From assembly GCF_000179775.1 (NCBI RefSeq), contig NZ_AEEB01000020.1, positions 62,001-126,000 of the forward strand: a stretch of DNA of 64,000 nt, in the 5' to 3' direction. Origin of the DNA: Ahrensia sp. R2A130. Its GTDB lineage: Bacteria; Pseudomonadota; Alphaproteobacteria; Rhizobiales; Rhizobiaceae. A program made the position numbers and the translations under genes. This document shows positions 45,683-54,888 of this stretch, one piece after another (the first letter of the stretch is position 1; each line of letters starts with the position of its first letter). The notes under the pieces were generated by a model. That model was not told the origin of the DNA. It did no database searches and saw only the letters and a program-made list of their open reading frames with translations.

Positions 45683-45955
45683 TTAACCGAATTTGATACG
45701 AGCGTTCAAAACCTGGAGAAGCAATATGAATGCCAACCCCGCTCCAAACGTCGAGAAAACTATCAAAACTGGCGCATCAAGAAGCAGGCCATAGGTTAGC
45801 CAAAGTATATTTCCACACATTTGCATTGCATTGCGCAGCGGGCTCTGGTGGGCCGCTTTCAATGGTTGTTTGATGTTTTGCAGAATCTGAGGAGCTGAAC
45901 TAGCAACATTGATGGCACCAGCAGAAATTCCAATCAACGAAACGACGCTCAACAT
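45683..45955 (-). CDS. SemiSWEET-type sugar transporter
   Basis: 90 residues with three membrane helices, the size of bacterial SemiSWEET proteins, which work as homodimers for sugar movement. The PQ motif is at Pro22-Gln23 in SSAPQILQNIKQ, and the second helix has GNILWLTYGLLLDAP with the usual Asn/Trp. Its start overlaps the end of an upstream 67-codon ORF, and it is less GC-rich than the surrounding housekeeping genes. Confidence 0.82.
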   Translation of the reverse strand: MLSVVSLIGISAGAINVASSAPQILQNIKQPLKAAHQSPLRNAMQMCGNILWLTYGLLLDAPVLIVFSTFGAGLAFILLLQVLNARIKFG

Positions 45956-46152
45956 GCATCACCATATGGCGGCTTTTTTGGCCATGTTATTGGACCTGAC
46001 AATCCTGACCAAATGTCCTGTTCGTCGGCTGCTGCAGTCTCTTTGAGTTGCTCGCCATCCGGGCAGAACACATGAATGTGAATATGGATAATGGTAGGCT
46101 GATGTGTTGCGGTTTTACAACAACTACCTTGCCTTGGGTTCGAATACGTCAC
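45949..46152 (-). CDS. Small ORF (67 codons) overlapping the SemiSWEET start
   Basis: Not recognised. It has a GTG start at 46152, with a very strong AGGAGGAG sequence 6-7 bases upstream on the minus strand. Its stop (45949-45951) lies just inside the SemiSWEET start codon region, as in coupled genes. The product has a paired Cys-Cys, an IIHIHIHVF stretch and no membrane helix or signal. It could be a real small protein, or a leader peptide setting SemiSWEET translation. The strong ribosome site is the main evidence. Confidence 0.45.
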   Translation of the reverse strand: MTYSNPRQGSCCKTATHQPTIIHIHIHVFCPDGEQLKETAAADEQDIWSGLSGPITWPKKPPYGDAC

Positions 46153-46496
46153 TTTAGTCTCCTCCTATAGAGGCGCGTGATTGCGGCTTGACTAAATCGC
46201 GTATACGGCGAGGCCGCGCCACAAAGCGCATCTGGGTTGTCGGGAGTCTCGACCCACAAAGCAGAGCTCCCGGCAACTACCCAACCATTCTCCGTTAAAC
46301 TTAGGCAACGTGTGTTTGGCCTATGGCGTGGGGGAAACTACCAACGCAGAGGCGGAATTCCACAGAGAAGCGTGATTTTCACACAAATCTGGATTGCTTG
46401 GCCGTAGTTTATGTGGTCTGCAATTGTGACTGCATTCAACATCAAGCTGGCATTTTGTCTAATATTTCTTCGCATTTTGAGTCGCTAATTTCGCAA
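46153..46496. other. Non-coding stretch at the edge of the AT-rich islet
   Basis: 344 bp. An 11-base imperfect inverted repeat, GTTGTCGGGAG (46236-46246) and CTCCCGGCAAC (46267-46277), lies in its middle with a 20-base loop. Base use shifts from GC-rich to AT-rich at about 46300. An open frame continues upstream of the next gene to an ATG at 46323, but its translation looks non-coding. No tRNA or integrase trace was seen. Confidence 0.45.
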
Positions 46497-47378
46497 ATGA
46501 GAGATCTCATGACCGCGATGATTGAAAATAAGAATGCGACAGTTTCTGGGATCGCTCGAAACACTTCAGTCGGTCGAGACAAGGTCAAGTCGTTCGTCGG
46601 CGTACCTGGCATAAGAGGTGATGGAGTGTTACGCGCTACAGCAGATCTCCGAGCGTCTGAGTTGATCAAGCTTTTTGAATTTATCGAATCTGTTGACATG
46701 CTTGCAGAAAACTCACAATTCACGCTTGCGGAGCGAGCGATGTATGTCGAGTTAGTCCGTTCGGCGAGCATTACGCGTAGCGATTCACCTGACCATGCCC
46801 TTTATCCATTCGAAATAACCTCGATGATCGAGTCTCATTTACCACTACAAGACGAGATTGATAAAATCGAAGGCCGATATGTCTCGTTTCGACGACTGCC
46901 GAACGACGACCATGTCTATGTCTCTGCAATTGATGTGGTCTATGACGAGGATCGTAGAATTTTAACTTGGTCCAACGTGCATTCCGTTTACGAAAGTGAA
47001 CCTTTTCAGTTTTATTATGGGGTAATCGTTCCATTCGGTAGTGACTATCTATTTTTTGGGCGCAGAAGAGACCGAAGATACATTAACATTCTTTCAATTC
47101 GAAAGCCTTCGGATGATAGACCTTATCGTCACGGCATTTGTCTCGTTGAATCCGATGACACCCCAACATTAGCCCGACTTTTCCTTCGGAAAATTGATTG
47201 CGATGATGAGTGGAAGACCATAAAGAAGCAGTCAGGCAGAAAATCAATAGATATATGCCTAGGGGAACTTGGCCTAACCAAAGAAGAATTTATAGATCCG
47301 CTTCCTTGGATGTCTGAGGACGGCGGGAAAATCAACAACAAAAATTCGATTATTAGTAGGAAGTATAGTATTGATTAA
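46497..47378 (+). CDS. Hypothetical protein of an AT-rich islet, HTH-like N-terminus
   Basis: Not recognised. 293 residues if begun at the ATG at 46497; longer (351) from 46323. An N-terminal helical region, VSGIARNTSVGRDKVKSFVG, looks like a helix-turn-helix. The C-terminal half is beta-rich (YVSFRRLPNDDHVYVSAIDVVY, FGSDYLFFGRRRDRRYI) and reminds me of effector-like domains fused to regulators. GC is far below the neighbours (21 of 60 bases in 46441-46500). It overlaps the next gene by 8 bp. Signs point to horizontal transfer. Confidence 0.65.
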   Translation: MRDLMTAMIENKNATVSGIARNTSVGRDKVKSFVGVPGIRGDGVLRATADLRASELIKLFEFIESVDMLAENSQFTLAERAMYVELVRSASITRSDSPDHALYPFEITSMIESHLPLQDEIDKIEGRYVSFRRLPNDDHVYVSAIDVVYDEDRRILTWSNVHSVYESEPFQFYYGVIVPFGSDYLFFGRRRDRRYINILSIRKPSDDRPYRHGICLVESDDTPTLARLFLRKIDCDDEWKTIKKQSGRKSIDICLGELGLTKEEFIDPLPWMSEDGGKINNKNSIISRKYSID

Positions 47379-47640
47379 AGATAGTTATTTTTTGTATGAA
47401 GCAGAAAAAATTGTTGACGAATTGGGTAAGGTTAATTCGTCAGATGAAAATTTTGCAGAAAACGAACGAGGCTTCAAGCTCGGATCAGACTTTATAAAGA
47501 GTGCGACGTGGGAGGTCGAAGCTTTATTGAAAATTGACCGAGGGAAAAACTACGTGATGCTGTTGAAGTCTGAAATAGAAATTCGCCGTAAGCTTTGGAT
47601 GAATTGGTTGGACAATAACCGCTCAAAGTTTGAATTTTAG
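47371..47640 (+). CDS. Small hypothetical protein of an AT-rich islet (89 aa)
   Basis: Not recognised. TTG start at 47371, inside the end of the preceding gene (8 bp overlap). The 89 residues are charged and mainly helical, with no signal or membrane part (ENERGFKLGSDFIKSATWEV, EIEIRRKLWMNWLDNN). Very low GC (12 of 60 bases in 47341-47400). With its upstream neighbour it forms a two-gene unit that could be a regulator with a partner. The gene stops 10 bp before the end of the VWA gene on the other strand. Confidence 0.6.
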   Translation: MIKDSYFLYEAEKIVDELGKVNSSDENFAENERGFKLGSDFIKSATWEVEALLKIDRGKNYVMLLKSEIEIRRKLWMNWLDNNRSKFEF

Positions 47641-47650
47641 ACCAAGCCCC

Positions 47651-48838
47651 TCACCGCACCAACTCCTTCATCGCATCGCCCAGCCCTGCCAACGTCAGTG
47701 GGAACATGCGCTCGTCCATGATCTCGCGGATCATTGCGGTGGATTGGGTGTAGTTCCAGTAGTCCTTTGGGGTGGGGTTGAGCCAGACGGTGCTGGGCCA
47801 TTGGGCGGTGGCGCGGCGTAGCCAAGTCTCGCCGGCTTCCGCGTTCCAGTGTTCCACCGCGCCGCCGGGATAGGCGATCTCGTAGGGGCTCATGGCGGCA
47901 TCGCCCACGAAGATGCATTTGTAGGACGGGCCATAGGTCCGCAGCACCTCGTGGGTGTCCAGCTGCGCGGTGCGGCGGCGCGAATTGTCCTTCCACACGC
48001 CTTCGTAGAGGCAGTTGTGGAAGTAGAAATACTCCATCTGCCGGAACTCGCCTTTGGCGGCGGAAAACAGCTCCTCCACCACGCGGATATGGCCGTCCAT
48101 CGACCCGCCAACATCGAGAAACAGCAACAGCTTCACCGCGTTGCGCCGCTCGGGGCGGGTTTTGACGTCCAGATAGCCGTTCTCGGCGGTGGCGCGGATG
48201 GTGCCGTTGAGGTCGAACTCCTCCGCCTCGCCATCCCGCGCCCAGCGGCGCAAGCGTTTAAGCGCAACCTTGATGTTGCGGGTGCCCAGCTCGCGGGTGT
48301 CGTCAAAATCCTTGAACTCGCGCTTGTCCCAAACCTTGGTCGCACGGCGGTGGCGGGATTCATTCTGCCCGATACGAACGCCTTCGGGATTGTAGCCATA
48401 GGCCCCGAAGGGAGAGGTGCCCGCCGTGCCGATATTTTTCGATCCACCCTGATGGCGCTTGTCCTGATTGGCGAGGCGTTCCGCCAGCCGCTTCATCAAT
48501 TCCTCGAACCCACCGGCAGCCTCGATCTCGGCTCTTTCTTCCGGCGTGAGATGCTTCTCGGCCATCTTCCGCAGCCACTCTTCCGGCAGCTCTTGCTGGG
48601 CGATTTCGTCCCCCGCGCCGGACACAGCCTCCAGCCCTTTGAAGACCTGGGAGAACACCTGATCGAAGCGATCGATATGCCGCTCGTCCTTCACCAGCGC
48701 GGCGCGGGCAAGGAAATAGAACGCCTCCACATCCCACATGGCCACGCCCCGTTCCATGCCTTCCAGCAGGGTGAGATATTCACGCAGCGAAACAGGAACA
48801 TGGGCAGCGCGTAAGCCGGTGAAGAGGTCTAGGAACAT
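47651..48838 (-). CDS. VWA domain protein, CoxE-like
   Basis: 395 residues. The C-terminal VWA domain has a MIDAS-like FLDVGGSMDGH (DxGxS, about residue 243) and FVGDAAMSPYEI (about 313). The N-terminal part is helical and charged. Proteins of this kind usually work with a MoxR-type AAA ATPase in metal-centre or complex assembly; none lies beside it here. The ATG overlaps the metA stop (TGATG), so it is translated from the metA transcript. Confidence 0.87.
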   Translation of the reverse strand: MFLDLFTGLRAAHVPVSLREYLTLLEGMERGVAMWDVEAFYFLARAALVKDERHIDRFDQVFSQVFKGLEAVSGAGDEIAQQELPEEWLRKMAEKHLTPEERAEIEAAGGFEELMKRLAERLANQDKRHQGGSKNIGTAGTSPFGAYGYNPEGVRIGQNESRHRRATKVWDKREFKDFDDTRELGTRNIKVALKRLRRWARDGEAEEFDLNGTIRATAENGYLDVKTRPERRNAVKLLLFLDVGGSMDGHIRVVEELFSAAKGEFRQMEYFYFHNCLYEGVWKDNSRRRTAQLDTHEVLRTYGPSYKCIFVGDAAMSPYEIAYPGGAVEHWNAEAGETWLRRATAQWPSTVWLNPTPKDYWNYTQSTAMIREIMDERMFPLTLAGLGDAMKELVR

Positions 48839-49767
48839 CAGTCTTCTTTCGCATGGCCAATCTCGGCCAAATCATAATGCGTGGTCTGGTACATCCGGTT
48901 GATCCAGTTGCCGAACAGCAGGTGCGCGTGGCTGCGCCAGCGGTTGGAGGGGGGCATGGTGGGGTCGTCGGCGGGGTAGTAATTGTGCGGAACGTCGATG
49001 GGTGTGCCGTTGGCGATGTCGCGGTCGTACTCTTCCTTCAGCGACGTGGAATCGTATTCGATGTGGTTGAAGATGTAGAGGCGGTTGCCCTCTTCTTCCG
49101 AGATCAGGCATGGGCCGGTGATGTCGCTTTCCATGAGAAGTTCGAGGCCGGGCGCGGCCTTGATCTCGGCAGCCCGCATTTCCGTCCAGCGCGATACGGG
49201 AATGGAGAAATCGTCGGAAAAGCCCGCGAGATATGGCGAAGTTGGCACGAGATTGCGGTGGCGGTAAACGCCGAATGCTTTCGTCTCCAACTCGTGCTTC
49301 GGCACGCCGTGAAAGTGATAGGCAGCGGCCATGGCACCCCAGCAGATGTTGAAAAGCGAATGCACGTTGGTACGCGTCCATTCGAAAACCTCCTGCAACT
49401 CTTCCCAATAGGTCACGTCTTCGAAGGCCAGCTTTTCGATCGGCGCACCGGTGATGATGAAGCCGTCGAACTTCTCGTCCTTCACCTCCTGAAAGGTGCG
49501 GTAGAAGTCGATGAGGTGGCTTTCTTCGGTGTTGCGCGAAACGTGGCTGCCGATGCGAATGAGGGTCATCTCCACCTGCAATGGCGTCGCGCCGATCAAC
49601 CGCGCGATCTGCGTTTCTGTACGGATTTTGTTGGGCATCAGGTTCAGCAGGCCGATCCGCATGGGCCGAATGTCCTGTCGGTTCGCGGTGCGCTCGTTCA
49701 GCACCATCACACCTTCCGCTTCCAATTGAGCGCGAGCTGGCAGACGGTTGGGGATACGGATGGGCAT
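48838..49767 (-). CDS. metAA: Homoserine O-acetyltransferase (MetA family, acetyl type)
   Basis: First committed step of methionine synthesis: acylation of homoserine. 309 residues, usual MetA length. Catalytic Cys142 lies in [12 protein letters not shown], and the His/Glu pair in FNHIEYDS (about 235-237). Residue 111 is Glu ([10 protein letters not shown]); in the Bacillus cereus enzyme Glu111 sets acetyl-CoA use and Gly at this place sets succinyl-CoA use, so acetyl-CoA is expected. A SAM-II riboswitch precedes it. Coupled to the VWA gene. Confidence 0.94.
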   Translation of the reverse strand: MPIRIPNRLPARAQLEAEGVMVLNERTANRQDIRPMRIGLLNLMPNKIRTETQIARLIGATPLQVEMTLIRIGSHVSRNTEESHLIDFYRTFQEVKDEKFDGFIITGAPIEKLAFEDVTYWEELQEVFEWTRTNVHSLFNICWGAMAAAYHFHGVPKHELETKAFGVYRHRNLVPTSPYLAGFSDDFSIPVSRWTEMRAAEIKAAPGLELLMESDITGPCLISEEEGNRLYIFNHIEYDSTSLKEEYDRDIANGTPIDVPHNYYPADDPTMPPSNRWRSHAHLLFGNWINRMYQTTHYDLAEIGHAKED

Positions 49768-49828
49768 ATGAAAAACCTCGCGAGCGGGTCGCGCGGGGTG
49801 TGCATCACTGGTTGTCAGCGAAACGGCC

Positions 49829-49882
49829 CTTTAGCGACTTGTTTAACGTGGCTGCAAGCCGACCGGCCAAATCACCACAAAC
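49829..49882 (-). promoter_or_regulatory. SAM-II riboswitch upstream of metAA
   Basis: On the minus strand the sequence holds GTGGTGATTT, then CTTGCAGCCACGTTAAA, then AAGTCGCTAAAG. These are the conserved parts of the SAM-II (metA) pseudoknot motif known from Rhizobiales. About 60 bases separate it from the metAA start. High S-adenosylmethionine should reduce expression of metAA and of the coupled VWA gene. Confidence 0.92.
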
Positions 49883-50022
49883 AATAAATTAGGAGTGTCG
49901 CTCACGTTCGTCAATCGGCATAAAGTACGTCGGACAATTCTCGATTACTCACGGCCATTGCAGAGCTGTGCCTACAAGCATAGTCTGTTTTCATTCCCGC
50001 TTCTCCAAAACGGCAGCCTTTC

Positions 50023-51186
50023 ATGCGCCTCGTGACGCTCATTTTGCTTGTGCTGTTTCCGCTTGCCGGTTGCGTGCCGACGATTGCACGCCAGCCGCTA
50101 CCGATCGAACTTTTGGGTTCGCAGCAGGTGATCGGTGGTCAACAAGTGCGCTATTTCGGCGATGAAGCGCCCGAGGGTTGGGAACAAATCCGCAAGACAT
50201 TACGGGCACCAGCGGGCGCGCCGAAGAAGCAGTATTACCTTGCGATTTCCGGTGGTGGTTCCGACGGCGCTTTTGGCGCAGGGTTGCTTAAGGGATGGGG
50301 CGAGTCCGGAACGCGGCCTGAATTTTCTCTGGTGACCGGTATTTCTGCTGGAGCGATCACCGCGCCCTTCGCGTTCTTGGGCGGAAAATATGATGTGCAG
50401 CTATCGCGCATCTTCACCACTATTTCGGCCAAAGACCTCGTCGCCATCGACCTTAAAGGCGCTTTTGGGCGTGGATCCATCGCGTCTAGTGAACCCTTCC
50501 GAAAGCTTATTGCCGGTTATGCCGACGCAGAAATGCTGGCGGCTATCGCGACCGAACACCGCAAGGGGCGCAAGTTGTTGATTGGCACCACGCAGCTTGA
50601 TGCGCAGCGGCCCATCATTTGGGATATCGGGGCGTTGGCGATTTCTACGTACCCCAAGAAGCTTCAGCTTTTCCGCGACATTCTTCTCGCATCTGCTGCA
50701 ATTCCCGGCGCATTCGAGCCGGTCATCATCAAGGTTGATGGTGTCAACGGGAGCTTCGATGAACTCCACGTCGACGGTGGCGTTACCAATCAGGTTTTCC
50801 TTTATCCACCGCAGGTGCGCCCGCAAGATTTCGACAAGCGCGCCGGTGTTACCCGCACGCTCTACGTCATTCGCAACGGCAAGGTGTCGCCGGAATATGT
50901 GGTCACCGAAACTTTCGGGCAAATCCTGTCACGCACAATTGGTACGCTGACAAAGAACCAGGGCATTGGCGATCTTTACCGTCTCTACGCGACAGCCGAA
51001 CGCGACAAGATCGACTACAACCTTGCTACAGTGCCGTCGAGTTTTGACAAGGTCGAAGATGAGCCTTTCGATCCAAAATATATGAAAGCACTTTACGCGG
51101 TCGGCTATCTGCAAGGCCTAAAAGGCTACGATTGGCAGAAAACACCGCCCGGACTGGATCTGGCGGCGCGGAGTGCGCAGCGTTAG
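50023..51186 (+). CDS. Patatin-like phospholipase, lipoprotein
   Basis: 387 residues. The lipobox LAGC (Cys17) follows a short hydrophobic signal, so it is membrane-anchored. Patatin motifs: oxyanion loop SGGGSDGAFGAGLLKG (about 78), nucleophile GISAG (about 106) and the Asp of the dyad in HVDGGVTNQ (about 249). Expected lipid acyl hydrolase in the envelope. Followed after 18 bp by the PhnD-like gene. Confidence 0.92.
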   Translation: MRLVTLILLVLFPLAGCVPTIARQPLPIELLGSQQVIGGQQVRYFGDEAPEGWEQIRKTLRAPAGAPKKQYYLAISGGGSDGAFGAGLLKGWGESGTRPEFSLVTGISAGAITAPFAFLGGKYDVQLSRIFTTISAKDLVAIDLKGAFGRGSIASSEPFRKLIAGYADAEMLAAIATEHRKGRKLLIGTTQLDAQRPIIWDIGALAISTYPKKLQLFRDILLASAAIPGAFEPVIIKVDGVNGSFDELHVDGGVTNQVFLYPPQVRPQDFDKRAGVTRTLYVIRNGKVSPEYVVTETFGQILSRTIGTLTKNQGIGDLYRLYATAERDKIDYNLATVPSSFDKVEDEPFDPKYMKALYAVGYLQGLKGYDWQKTPPGLDLAARSAQR

Positions 51187-51204
51187 CAAAGCAAGGTTGC
51201 AGTG

Positions 51205-51951
51205 ATGGAACACTCATCACCGGTTGCCAGTCTGCCAATGTACGACTTCCCCGAACTGCGTGAAGCGCATGATCGGTTCTGGGTCGCCATTCGGGACAAT
51301 ATTCACGCTGAAGGTGTCAATGCGCCAGATAGTCTCTCGCTTGGTGGCGAGACGATGTCCCATTGGACCGACGCGGCCCTTATCCTCTCCCAAACCTGCG
51401 GATTGCCCTATGCGCGCGACCTGCATGGAAAGGTTCAGCTTGTCGGCACGCCGGACTATGGGGTGGAGAGCTGCCCGCCGGGCTATTACCACAGCGCAAT
51501 CGTCATACGAGCCGATGATGAGCGCGAAACGTTCGCTGATTTCGCAAGCGCCCGCTTTGCGGTCAACAGCACCGGTAGTCAGTCAGGCTACAAGGCTTTG
51601 ACCAAGGCTCTGGAAAATATCGGAAGTTCGCTGCGTATTCCGCAGATAACGGGCAGTCACGAGAACTCCGCCCTCGCGGTAGCTGAGGGCCGCGAAGACG
51701 TTGCCGCCATTGACGCGGTGACTTTCCAGCATCTGTGCAGATACCGCAGCTGGACCGAAAAGCTACGAATTTTGACGCACACGCCGCCAACGCCCGGACT
51801 GCCTTACATCTGTTCGCTGGACGCGCCCCGCACAACGATCCTGAACGCGGTGCGCCAAAGCATCGACGCGCTTTCAATTGATGATCGCGAAGCCTTGCTC
51901 ATTCGCGGAATGGTCGACATTCCGGCGTCTCGCTACGCTGCCGTTTTATGA
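51205..51951 (+). CDS. PhnD-like phosphate/phosphonate-binding family protein without signal peptide
   Basis: 248 residues from the ATG at 51205 (a GTG at 51202 is adjacent). Type 2 periplasmic-binding fold as in PhnD/TAXI families: DAALILSQTCGLPYARDL (about 50), VGTPDYGVESCPPGYYHSAIV (about 76) and AVNSTGSQSGYKAL with a ligand-binding Ser/Thr loop (about 115). No signal peptide and no ABC genes nearby, so a transport role is doubtful. Probably an operon with the patatin gene. Confidence 0.75.
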   Translation: MEHSSPVASLPMYDFPELREAHDRFWVAIRDNIHAEGVNAPDSLSLGGETMSHWTDAALILSQTCGLPYARDLHGKVQLVGTPDYGVESCPPGYYHSAIVIRADDERETFADFASARFAVNSTGSQSGYKALTKALENIGSSLRIPQITGSHENSALAVAEGREDVAAIDAVTFQHLCRYRSWTEKLRILTHTPPTPGLPYICSLDAPRTTILNAVRQSIDALSIDDREALLIRGMVDIPASRYAAVL

Positions 51952-52283
51952 TCAACAGAACATCCAATCGCGGAATTTACTCCTGGTTCAATGTCACACG
52001 TTCATCGCCAAAATTTCGTCCGCCTACAAACATATCAGTGTGTTGCAGATTGTAGATCAGTGTCGTGGGTGAACAGCGTCATGTAAATCCTTCTATATGT
52101 ATCCCTCTACTTTTTTTGCATCGCTTTGATCTCACGTCAGCGCGAGAAACCGTGGCGCGCATGCCACATTTGGCACAACACAACCGTGTTCACGCATCTT
52201 GTAGCTTGTTTGTTCGGGACGCGGCGCATTCCTATGGTTATTAAATAGATAACGTCTCATCTTGCAGAAACGACAGGCCCATC
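51952..52283 (+). promoter_or_regulatory. Upstream region of the RTX-type gene with a candidate promoter
   Basis: 332 bp without genes. TTGTTC (52210-52215), 17 bases, then TATGGT (52233-52238) is the best sigma-70-like pair, about 45 bases before the ATG. Ribosome site ACAGG is weak. Nothing else stands out. Confidence 0.35.
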
Positions 52284-54830
52284 ATGCTGACACTCGTTAA
52301 CACACCTTCAAATCTCGATTCACTTGATGACGGTATAGAGTTCACAATCGCTTCCAAGACGCTGGCCAATGGCAACACGCTCACGGTCTACGGCGTTGTG
52401 GATTTTTCAGCGTTTGGTGGTGAAGGAGGCTTCACAACACGGGCCGTGCAAACAGACGCCAACGGGCAACCTGTTGCGGGCTCCGGCTTCGACGTTTTTC
52501 CACTTCAGTCCTTCGATGATGCAGACAATTTCAGCGCTGAGGGTATCGCGCAATTTGGTGATGGGTCTGTTGGAATTTTCGGCGAAGGAGCGCTGGATAC
52601 CGGTACGCTCATCTATCGACAATTTTCCATCGACCCGTCGACACAGGCGGCCAGTTTCGTGCAGCAGGTTGACTTCACTTACGACTACGCAGCATCGGGT
52701 GGCTTGCAGGCAGATCCATTCAACAATGCCGAAGTGCTGACCCTTCGCGAAAATGCAGATGGGAGTGTCACGGCCCTAGTGGGCTACGAAGCTCTGACCA
52801 ATGCGCCTGCAAATGGTGGTTACGTTCCTCATGTTGTGGAGCTGGATTTCTCGTCCACCGGCACAGCGCAGGACACGGCCAATACCGGCACCGAAATTTT
52901 CGATGAGACCTGGAACGGTTGGGTCGCACTTTCCGATGGCAGCTATGTAGCGATGGACCAGTTTGATCCGCCAATCGCTGGCACTGAAGGCTATATTGCA
53001 GGCGTGCAGGTAAAGTTCATTTCCGGACAGGCCGGAACGCAGTCGGCAAATGTTCAATCCAACAATTTCCTGTTTCATGGTCCACTGGGCGAGTTCGCAT
53101 ATTTGAGTTCGGCGAATTTGGTGGAAATAGGCGATGGGCGCATCGCAGCCGTCTGGACATGGGTGGACAGGTTTGCTGACGAGACGGAGACCGTGCGCAC
53201 CTACACAGCCATCGTCGACCCGGCCCTTCAAGGCAGCGGAACCAACCCGGTTGTGACGCAGCCGGTGCTGCTGCAACAGAGTGTCGGTAGCGATGAATGG
53301 GACCCTCAGATCGCAGCGCTGCCTGATGGCACCTATGTCGTAGTTTTCTCGGAAGCAGCCACCGATCCAAATCTGCCAGCAGTTCGCAGCTATGTTCAGC
53401 ACTTGGATACAAATGCGGTTCCGCTTGGCCCGCGTATGGATATTGGTGCGAGCCTTGGGGAACTTGGTTTTGCTCTATCCGTTTTGCCTTCCGGTCAGGT
53501 GCAGATCAGCACCAGCACAGAAGACGGCGCCGATTTTGACGTGCAGGCCGAGGTTTACAACGTAAGCGCCGCAACGCCCGGCGTTATCAATCAGGTCGCT
53601 GCAGGTAATGCTGGCGAACTTTTCGAGACGGTCGTTCTGGAAGGCGATCTGACGTCGGTTACACCAACCCAGATCAATCTGGTGGGCTCAGACCCGACAA
53701 AAACAGGCATCGTGACGGGCACCGGCTTCATCGTTGATAGCACGGGCTACATCAACGACATCGTGGATGGCACCGTCAACTCGCTCCAGCTGTTCGACAA
53801 TGGCGTGCTGATCCTGGAATGGAGCGGACTGCAAATGCCGATCCATGCGATCGGTTCTGCAATCGTACAATCCGAAACTGGCGCGACCTATATTGATCGT
53901 CTGATCGACGTGTTTGTAGGCGACTATTCCGGCGCTACCAGCACAGGCCCGATCGACGGTGGCTCTCCCTTCTACAACACAACAGGCAGCACTTTTGACG
54001 ACACGCTGGAGGGCGGCGACGGGAACAACAACATCGACGGCGGCACCGGCGCAGACGCCATGACCGGCGGTGCGGGTGATGATTATTACGTCGTTGAGAA
54101 TGTAGGCGACACCGTCACCGAGCTTGCTGGTGAGGGCAGCGATATCATCGACACGTTCGTGTCTTACGACGTGCCCGTGAATGTCGAAGTGTTGCGGATG
54201 CAGGGCACGGCTGATCTTGGCACAAACGGTTCGGTAAACCGCGACATCATCCAGGGCAATTCCGGCAACAATTACATCAACGGGGCAGGTGGTCTTGACC
54301 TGATGGTCGGAGGCAGTGGTAACGACACTTACACGATTGACGACTCACAGGATGCCGTCATCGAAGCCGCTGGTGGTGGCGACGATGTGATCTACACATC
54401 CGTTGATTACGTGCTGCTGGGCGATCAGGAAATCGAAACCGCGATCCTGACCGAGAACGCGGTGATCCTGCGCGGCGACAATTCCGACAATCAGCTGATC
54501 GGCAACGACTTCATCAACGTGCTCGAAGGCAAGGGCGGCACGGACTATCTGTTGGGCCTTGGCGGCGATGATATCTTCCAGGTCTCGCTGGAGGCCAATG
54601 CTACCGACTTGGACGTCTTCGGAGATTTCGAAGGTGCAGGCGTCGTCGGCGGCGACCGCATCGCGCTCGATGCTGCTATCTGGGGCATGGACGGGATCGT
54701 CTATCAGGTGTCGCAAACCAGCTTCATCGTGGCGACGGCGCAGAACACGATGCAACAGCAGTTCCAGATCGCTAACATCACCGCTCCAACCACCAACCTG
54801 ATCGCCGGTGATGACTATTACTTTGGGTAG
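52284..54830 (+). CDS. RTX-type (hemolysin-like calcium-binding) secreted protein
   Basis: 848 residues, with no signal peptide, as for type I secretion substrates. The first 450 residues have repeated propeller-like segments (DGSVTALVGYEAL, DGSYVAMDQF, DGTYVVVFSEA). Nonapeptide-type glycine/aspartate repeats start at about residue 575: GGDGNNNIDGGTGADAMTGG, GNSGNNYINGAGG and GGSGNDTYTIDD. The C-terminus ends DDYYFG, a plausible secretion signal. No type I secretion genes are in the window. Function (adhesion, enzyme or toxin) unknown. Confidence 0.85.
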   Translation: MLTLVNTPSNLDSLDDGIEFTIASKTLANGNTLTVYGVVDFSAFGGEGGFTTRAVQTDANGQPVAGSGFDVFPLQSFDDADNFSAEGIAQFGDGSVGIFGEGALDTGTLIYRQFSIDPSTQAASFVQQVDFTYDYAASGGLQADPFNNAEVLTLRENADGSVTALVGYEALTNAPANGGYVPHVVELDFSSTGTAQDTANTGTEIFDETWNGWVALSDGSYVAMDQFDPPIAGTEGYIAGVQVKFISGQAGTQSANVQSNNFLFHGPLGEFAYLSSANLVEIGDGRIAAVWTWVDRFADETETVRTYTAIVDPALQGSGTNPVVTQPVLLQQSVGSDEWDPQIAALPDGTYVVVFSEAATDPNLPAVRSYVQHLDTNAVPLGPRMDIGASLGELGFALSVLPSGQVQISTSTEDGADFDVQAEVYNVSAATPGVINQVAAGNAGELFETVVLEGDLTSVTPTQINLVGSDPTKTGIVTGTGFIVDSTGYINDIVDGTVNSLQLFDNGVLILEWSGLQMPIHAIGSAIVQSETGATYIDRLIDVFVGDYSGATSTGPIDGGSPFYNTTGSTFDDTLEGGDGNNNIDGGTGADAMTGGAGDDYYVVENVGDTVTELAGEGSDIIDTFVSYDVPVNVEVLRMQGTADLGTNGSVNRDIIQGNSGNNYINGAGGLDLMVGGSGNDTYTIDDSQDAVIEAAGGGDDVIYTSVDYVLLGDQEIETAILTENAVILRGDNSDNQLIGNDFINVLEGKGGTDYLLGLGGDDIFQVSLEANATDLDVFGDFEGAGVVGGDRIALDAAIWGMDGIVYQVSQTSFIVATAQNTMQQQFQIANITAPTTNLIAGDDYYFG

Positions 54831-54888
54831 GCTCAATGCTCTTCAATGTGAATTATTATTTCAGGAAAATTGCCAGCTCGCTGCACAG

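Noticed and set aside
46230..46280. tRNA or attachment site at the AT-rich islet
   Set aside because: The inverted repeat does not fold as a cloverleaf, and no flanking direct repeat or integrase was found.
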